Below are positions 58,001-64,000 of a stretch of 64,000 nt of DNA, piece by piece. The DNA is from Vigna angularis (Eukaryota; Streptophyta; Magnoliopsida; Fabales; Fabaceae), in NCBI RefSeq assembly GCF_016808095.1, contig NC_068971.1:9064501-9128500 (forward strand). Direction: 5' to 3'. The position numbers and the translations under genes are program-made. Position 1 is the stretch's first letter, and each line of letters begins with the position of its first letter. The notes under the pieces were generated by a model, which was given only the letters and a program-made list of their open reading frames with translations, made no database searches and was not told where the DNA came from.

Positions 58001-59890
58001 AATTCAATTTCACCGTTTCCAATAGTTTATTGAATAGTTTTTTATTTTCAATTTTAGTTTTTGTGTTTTCTAGAATGGGTTTTTCTGATTTCAATTTTAA
58101 TTATGAGTTTTAATTCTCTGTTCGTGAAATTCAAATTCTTGTAATAATAAACATCAAACAATAAAACATGTTAACCGATATGTTGTCAAGTTTATTTCAC
58201 TTTCTTGAATTCATAAAGTTTTTAATTCTTGATCGAGAATTGTCTTCTTGAAAATACAAATAAATTAATTTTGTAATTTCTTTGTTAACCAATGAATTTA
58301 GATTTGAGTTCATTGTTTTAAGAAATGAAGGAAATATCACTACGGTTATTGTGACATTTTTGCATTTCTTGATTAATGCAATTTAATTTTAATATTATTT
58401 CTTCATTGCAATTTCAATTTCAATTTCATATTCCAATTATCGTTTCTATTTTTTCATTTTCATAATTTTTATAGTTTTCAATTTATTCAGTTTTTACAGT
58501 TTCTTGTTACTTTTGTTACAATTTTAATTGCATTTTTTGTTTTCAATTGATGATGTTTCCCATATGCGAATTCAAATCTTAGCTTTTATTCCAGCAATTT
58601 ACTGAATTCAGATTCTACAATTCACATAATTTATCAGAATTTGTATGAACTGATTCACATAATCGTCTATGTTGTATTTCAATTCAATCTTTGCGTCTTA
58701 TGTTTCCATTTATGTTTGTTGATTTGCACTCTTATTTTGGATCATTCTTAGATTTTCTTTAATAGTTTCTGTTTCTAAATTTTATTCATTTTTGTATTTT
58801 ACTGTTTTTTCATTTATTCCCTAATTCCAATTTCTACAAGAAAGAATATCATTAATGAACTTTACTTTAATGTGTTTTAAAAATTTGAGCTAGGTTAGCC
58901 TCATTGCTATATTTTAAGAGGGGAACTTAATTTTGTTTAAAAAAAATATTGCAACAATCACTATAAAACCAAAAGAATTTAGACATGAGCTACACAGTCT
59001 CACACTGAATACTAAATTCATTGAGTTTTTTAAACCATAGAGGAAATGCTTATGTCATCTTTTGATTAAAGGTTTATTGCTTGCTTTACTTCCAAACTCA
59101 ACACAATTTAGATTAATATATATGTAAGTTTTTAATATATGACAAACAAAAATGAAGTAGTATCATTAACTACAATTTTTTTTATAAAGTAATTGTATTT
59201 TCTTAAACGATTTCAATTTATTAAAAAACATTAACAAAAATATCAAGACATGTGACGACTTTTACAAATCCAGATTAAAAAATAAAGAATAGAAATTGGG
59301 TGTAGTATGGCAACTTTCACCATAAAAATAAAATTAAATAAACGTTGTGTATGACAAGTGATGATTTATATGAAAAAACAAAAACAAATGATGCAATTAT
59401 ATATGTTTATAACGTTTTTTATGATGAAGTTGTGTGTTTTGACCAATTATCGAAACATATATGTTTTCAGAATTTACTAATTTTTTTTTTAATTTTGAAA
59501 GGTAATTGCAGTGTGAAAATGCGAAAATTTATACCACTTAGATATACTTGTCTGTAGAAAACTGTATATGTTCCTCATCTCTTTGGTTATCTCAGGCTAT
59601 CATTAAAATTCAATTTTCTTTCCTAGTTTCTAAGAGTTTAATTTTGCTATCTTAAAAAAACAAAGAATTTTATTACCAGCCAAATAGAAATAAATTTTTA
59701 ATGAAAAAAATATTTTTTCGTGTAAATTTTAAATTAAGAAAATAATTTTGATACATCTATTTTAAAATAATAATATAAAAAAGTCTTTTATATGTACGTA
59801 ACACATTTAATTAAATGTTTAAAGTAATAATTAAAATATTAATAATCTTAACATAACATGGCAATCAGAGATTAATTGGATGACACGAAA
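55081..59890. other. Long AT-rich intergenic region
   Basis: No coding sequence. A poly-A run sits at 55081-55095. A stretch near 55640-55740 has a diverged partner near 55970-56110 (GTCTATATCTTTA / ATCTATATTTTAG and flanks). Segment 57740-58850 is rich in repeats of TTCAATTT, a low-complexity tract. GGCCCA-type motifs at about 57676-57712 resemble plant promoter elements but have no gene beside them. Confidence 0.5.
56166..56290. mobile_element. One end of a legume MITE/MULE-like element
   Basis: GGGTTAAATATGTTTTTAGT followed by CCCT and 'GGACTAATTAAGTCCCC' is a terminal pattern I associate with dispersed legume DNA elements. No matching inverted end was found nearby, so it is a truncated or solo end. 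Confidence 0.35.
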
Positions 59891-60059
59891 AAAAAATTAA
59901 ATTCCTATATTATATGCTACCTTTTTAAAATTATAATAAAACTGATGAATGCTACTTTCTCATTTGGATTATATCATAAAATTATTCTAGAATTTTGGAC
60001 ATCAAATAAGAAAATGTTGGCCGTTCATCAGATGTATCATTTACATCATGTTTGCTTCC

Positions 60060-60500
60060 ATCATTTTCATCACTGCATAAAGGGTATTCTTCTTTCTTCC
60101 TTTAACCTCTTTTGAATGCTATATGCTTTTACGATCTCACTTTCATCTTCCAATCTCATTCCTAACATCTCAGCAATTTGTCTTTGAATTTTTATGATGT
60201 AAGGAATTCTTGTTATATTTTCTGGAACCACCATATTCAACAACTTCTTTTCTTGAGCTTTCTTCGTTACTTCTTGCACTATTGGTCTTACCCACACCAC
60301 CACCCCAAAAACGCCAATCATATTAATTGTAGACTCTTCCAATGCTTGCATAAGCACATCCATACTTCTTTTTCTTATTTCACAGCTAGTGTTTTTCAAA
60401 TCAACATCAATGGGAGTACTCCGTATCAAACTTCATCAAACCTTTTATTCCAAAGTTCTTCTACTTTCATTTCCTCTACCATCTTTGTAGCACTTTGTTA
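60060..60500 (-). pseudogene. NBS-LRR (CC-NBS type) fragment
   Basis: On the minus strand: KMVEEMKVEELWNKRFDEV, a stop, then after a frame change TPIDVDLKNTSCEIRKRSMD, LMQALEESTINMIGVFG, KKAQEKKLLNMVVPENIT, and IQRQIAEMLGMRLEDESEI. This is the end of the coiled-coil linker and the start of an NB-ARC ATPase domain, as in plant CNL immune receptors. The P-loop, which should follow GVFG with Gly and Lys-Thr residues, reads VVVWVRPIV, so the nucleotide-binding motif is gone. The fragment ends after about 120 residues; no kinase-2 motif or LRR follows. It is a dead relic. Confidence 0.75.
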
Positions 60501-60796
60501 GCATTTTGAGATTGTGAAAGGAAAGTTGATATGATAAAGAAAATTGTGAAAATAGTTGGAAGAAATATATTTTATAGTTGTGTTAATGGTAGAGTACATG
60601 GATATTTATAGATCCATAGATTTTATTTTAAAAAATGCTAGCCACAACTTATGTGAAATATTTTAAATATTTATGTGTATAGAATGTTCTTGATTTTTTT
60701 GTCTTCCTATTTTAGACTTTTCTACAATATTATAGAATTTCAATTATATTTTAATACTTCTATTTTAGAATTTTCTATATTCTTGTAGAATTTGCG

Positions 60797-61257
60797 TTAC
60801 ACTATAATACTCTTTCTTGATTCAAATTCGGTAAGCACGATGTGTAGTAGTTCAAATCTTGGTCTTGGTAACGCATTCGTAAAAATTTTTGCAATTTGGT
60901 CTTCTGTTGGATAGTACTCGAGTCGAGTTTGTTTAGTTGTCTTTTCATCTTTAATAAAGTGATATTTAATGATTATGTGTCTTGTTCTTTGATGATGAAC
61001 TGAATCTTTTGCTATTGTTATTATTGATTTGTTGTCGTAATAGATAACAGTTGTAGCCATAATGTTTGACTCGTGGTTTTCAAAATTGTTACATACTTTG
61101 CTTCTGTTGTTGATTGTGTCATGGTTGGTTGTTTCTTTGATGTCCAAGATAAAATACCTAATCCTAGTGAGAAAACATATCTTAATATACTTTTTATGTC
61201 GTTTATCGATCTTGTCCAGCCACTATTTGTATAACAAATCATGCTTGAATTAGTCAT
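60797..61257 (-). pseudogene. Copia RNase H fragment, degenerate
   Basis: Two overlapping frames on the minus strand give CYTNSGWTRSINDIKSILRY, ILSWTSKKQPTMTQSTTEAK and YYDNKSIITIAKDSVHHQRTR, then YYPTEDQIAKIFTNALPRPR. This is the C-terminal RNase H part of a Ty1/copia pol. The frame change and altered residues (for example N for D at the first Asp) show decay. No RT or LTR was found beside it. Confidence 0.75.
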
Positions 61258-61259
61258 GA

Positions 61260-62126
61260 TTTTGTACTATATATCAAAGAGGTTAATCTTAAAATAGAAA
61301 TCAAATTCTTAAAAAAAAACAAGGATCATAAAAAATCTTTTCTAAATATAGAATAAAAAACTACTTAAAAACTAAATTACATATTCTAATAGCCTCCTCA
61401 TGTAAACTCAATGTTCTTCCTAAATAGATGTGTAATTCATTCCACTAGCCTACTTAGGTTTCGTATACCCTATAAGGTATTGGAAATATGAATAGTAGAA
61501 CCAAAGCAATCCATTGCTTTTAGTCTTTCTTCATATGTAAAAGAAATATTTTGACTCTTTCTCTATTGGTTGATTAAGAATCATTTTTTTTGTGTGGTTA
61601 ACATAACTCTTATTATTTTTAAGAGAAACAATCAAATTAACCTTCTTTCTTTCGTTTTCTTTCGTCAATTAATGATATTTTCTTAGACACACATTATCAA
61701 TAATTCACTATAAAAAAATAAAAAAGCATATTGATGAGACAAGATACACTAAATGTAAAAAAAATTCAAATATGAAAACTTGTCTTGGTATCAACCAGAC
61801 TACAATATCCTGCATGAGCATAATATGATTACAAACTCCTTCAACTCCAATAAACTTTAAGAATAACAATTATATATAATTATATTTTAAGGATGCTTAA
61901 AAAAGATTTATGGCATGTGATAAATTCCATCAATAACCTTCAATACATTTATTAAGATTTCATTTATTTAAGCTTTATTGTATTCTTTTTATCATCTTTT
62001 TTACTTCTTTTTGTATAACTGAATCTTCTTTTTTCCAACTCTTGACAATTAAATGAAGGGATAAAATTAACATTGTTATGTATTTCAACTATCATACTTA
62101 TTTACAAAAAAATGTATTTGGAGAAA
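61260..62126. other. AT-rich intergenic DNA
   Basis: Possibly further copia debris from 61380 to 61560, but I see no firm motif. No gene. Confidence 0.45.
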
Positions 62127-64000
62127 TGTCATGTCTCATTTAATACAGTGCTGAGTCACCAAGTTGCTTCCATAAATGCACCCACGTCACACGTTCAATG
62201 CATTAAAAATCCACTACCGATCCATGCATGCACGCCACTTGTCAAATTGGAAACTTTTGAAGTCAGTAGTGGGGTGCAGGTGTCGACAGGGGAGACGTTC
62301 GTTCGTTTGAAAGTGTGATTTGAACAAAAGTGATTTTTTCTGAAAAACCTCCCACTCTCCTGCGCGCACCTTCTCCCCTTCCAAAACTCAGATTTTCCTT
62401 TCCTCCTCCTTCTCTCTAAAACCCTCCTCCTTCTCTCTAAAACCCTCCTCCTTCTCTCTAAAACCCTCCTCCTTCTCTCTTCTGCAACTTACCATTCTCT
62501 TCTCCGATCACGTTTCAGAAACCGTAGAAACATTTACTGCACCGTGAGCTCCATCTTGGACCGAACAACTTCCAATTCTGTAACCGGTAAGTTTCCCAAC
62601 CTAGACGCTCGTTTCTGGATTTCCTGCAAACCCAGATTCAGCTGCATGCAAGGGTGTAAACTAAGTTCCTTCGTTTTCTTTTGGTTAATTTTAGTTGAAG
62701 AGTTTAAGAGAAAAGTTGAGAATAGAAAGCCACATTTGGACGAGTCAAGACCACTCACTCTTAGAACGATCACTACTGATCCGAGTAAGGGAAGCTTATT
62801 AAATTTAATTTTTTTGTTATACTGTGTTGTATGAATGTTCTGTGAATTATACTGTGTTGGATGAATGTTCTATGAATTATATTAAGTATGATCTATGGTA
62901 TTTGATTTTGGTATATGATTATGATGATGAGATGATGCATGATAAGTAGGAAATGTACTATTGTATGATTAAACCGAAATATGAAATATATGATAAGATG
63001 AGTATTTGAAAGTATATGCTGAGAAATGTATAATGTAAATGAAACTGTGATTATGAATTTTCTTATGATATTGAACGTTCGTCATCGAACGGTCTTTGAC
63101 CGTTCGGTGTTGTTACCAAATTCAATTGAAAAGGAATTCTTTCATTTGGAAAGAATTCTATTTGAGGACGAACGCCCTCTTGTATTAGAGCTACGTTTGA
63201 GCGATCGGTCGAACGTAGATATCCTGAGTATTTTGTGAGAATTGAGAAACATATAAAAGTAACTTTGGAACTTAGTCATTCTGCGACGCTCGTCCCAAAG
63301 CGTATGTTATAAGTAGCGCTCGGTCTTATACCGAACGCTAGTTCGTTCCGTAATTACCAAATGATTAGAAATAACGTTCGTCCTGAACTTTCATAGCGTT
63401 CGTCCTAAATTTCAGTGAATTCACGTACTGCGTTCGGTCATTTACTGGCAGTCGGTTTACTCTAACTAAATTGTCCTTGGTACATTTAATACTCGTCTTT
63501 TGTATCTCCATCCAGTTGGATTTGACTCTGAATCTTGGTACTTAATTTATTCTAAGTATAAATCGAATCGTTCTAGAGTCAGTTCATATAACTGATTCAA
63601 ATTGTAATGATGTTCGTCATGTAAAATGTGTCAACTTTATCCTTTCGGAAAAGAAGACCTTTCGGTCTCGCTTTTAACGTTCGTCCTCGTTATGAAGAGG
63701 ATTGAACGCTCGTCTTTTTATGAAAGTGGAACTAAGAATGAAAATGTTGTTAAGAGGAAAAATTATAATGTGCGAACAGTATAAGAGCTGAAATTATGAT
63801 TGTGGATTTTGAACGAGCGTTCCAGGGAGGAACGACTCATAAGTAATGAAAGTTGGAATTGTAAAGTATGAATGTGGTAAGCTTAGCTGGCGGTTCATCC
63901 TGATATTTCGTGAGTGCTCGTTCTCAAGTAGAGAGGAGTATGTCATGTGTGGGAATGGCAGGAGGTCTTAGTCCATAACTGTAACTTGGACAGAACGGAC
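62127..64000 (+). mobile_element. Diverged chromovirus LTR in opposite orientation, cut by the window end
   Basis: The plus strand matches the inverse complement of the 39810-42496 LTR in order: 'CATGCACGCCACTTGT', 'GACGTTCGTTCGTTTGAA', 'TTTTTTCTGAAAA', 'CGAGTAAGGGAAGCTTA', and later the CGTTCGTCC-rich part and 'GGGAATGGCAGGAGG'. Homology is clear but much weaker than between the two LTRs of the intact element, so it is a related older or distinct subfamily. The left border is uncertain (TGTCATGTC at 62127 is a candidate). The rest lies outside the window. Confidence 0.7.
62403..62480. repeat. 21-bp tandem repeat, nearly 4 units
   Basis: CTCCTCCTTCTCTCTAAAAC plus C repeats at 21-bp spacing inside the diverged LTR. 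Confidence 0.9.

Noticed and set aside
59345..59557. 70-codon plus frame
   Set aside because: AT-rich, no recognisable motif, no splice or promoter context.

Overview
This window looks like nuclear DNA from a flowering plant, most likely a legume (Fabaceae, tribe Phaseoleae; Vigna or Phaseolus is my guess). The reasons are an AT-rich background, GT-AG introns, plant gene families (PEX11 C/D/E type, F-box At4g00755 type, plant ARM-repeat protein), many LTR retrotransposons, and arrays of CGAACG-type motifs. The genus is an inference and no database was searched. About half of the window is transposable element or its debris.

Only three host genes look intact. (1) 27123-28802 (+) is a single-exon CDS for a 559-aa armadillo-repeat protein, probably with a 5'UTR intron. 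(2) 37181-39069 (+) is a seven-exon PEX11-family peroxisome-division gene of 235 aa, with every intron phase solved from GT/AG sites. (3) 50998-54291 (-) is a five-exon F-box protein gene of 346 aa. Broken host genes are two F-box/FBA relics in opposite orientation (6360-7640 minus, 13915-14150 plus), an NBS-LRR fragment whose P-loop is destroyed (60060-60500 minus), and an acidic-protein first exon (4719-5000 minus).

Four LTR elements have both ends resolved. Copia-1 (1662-4714, minus) is a gag-protease-only element whose frame continues into a Lys/Arg-rich and Ser/Asp tail instead of pol. Copia-2 (7673-12198, minus) has 278-bp LTRs identical by eye and an exact AAATC target duplication, but carries a stop, a homopolymer frameshift and a deletion removing the RT catalytic box. 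A non-coding LARD-like element (16171-21097, minus; TSD AAAGG) has ~1.4-kb LTRs largely built of an 18-19 bp GC-rich minisatellite, and an interior of several further tandem repeats. A chromovirus of Tekay/Del type (39810-49955, minus; TSD GATGT) has 2.69-kb LTRs and one uninterrupted 1525-codon gag-pol frame, with a Phe in place of the protease active-site Ser/Thr. A diverged LTR related to it, in the opposite orientation, runs off the right end (about 62127-64000).

Smaller items are a CACTA-like foldback MITE (21892-22299), a possible SIRE-like solo LTR (14160-15020), two arrays of short hairpin units (7-202 and about 31222-31656), microsatellites, and a duplicated promoter-like block whose second copy (12488-12786) preserves the empty insertion site of copia-1. 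No tRNA, rRNA or CRISPR was seen. The most unusual items are the LARD-like element with its minisatellite LTRs and duplicated internal LTR/PPT junction, the pol-less copia with a basic tail, and the CGAACG-type motif arrays shared by otherwise unrelated LTR elements.
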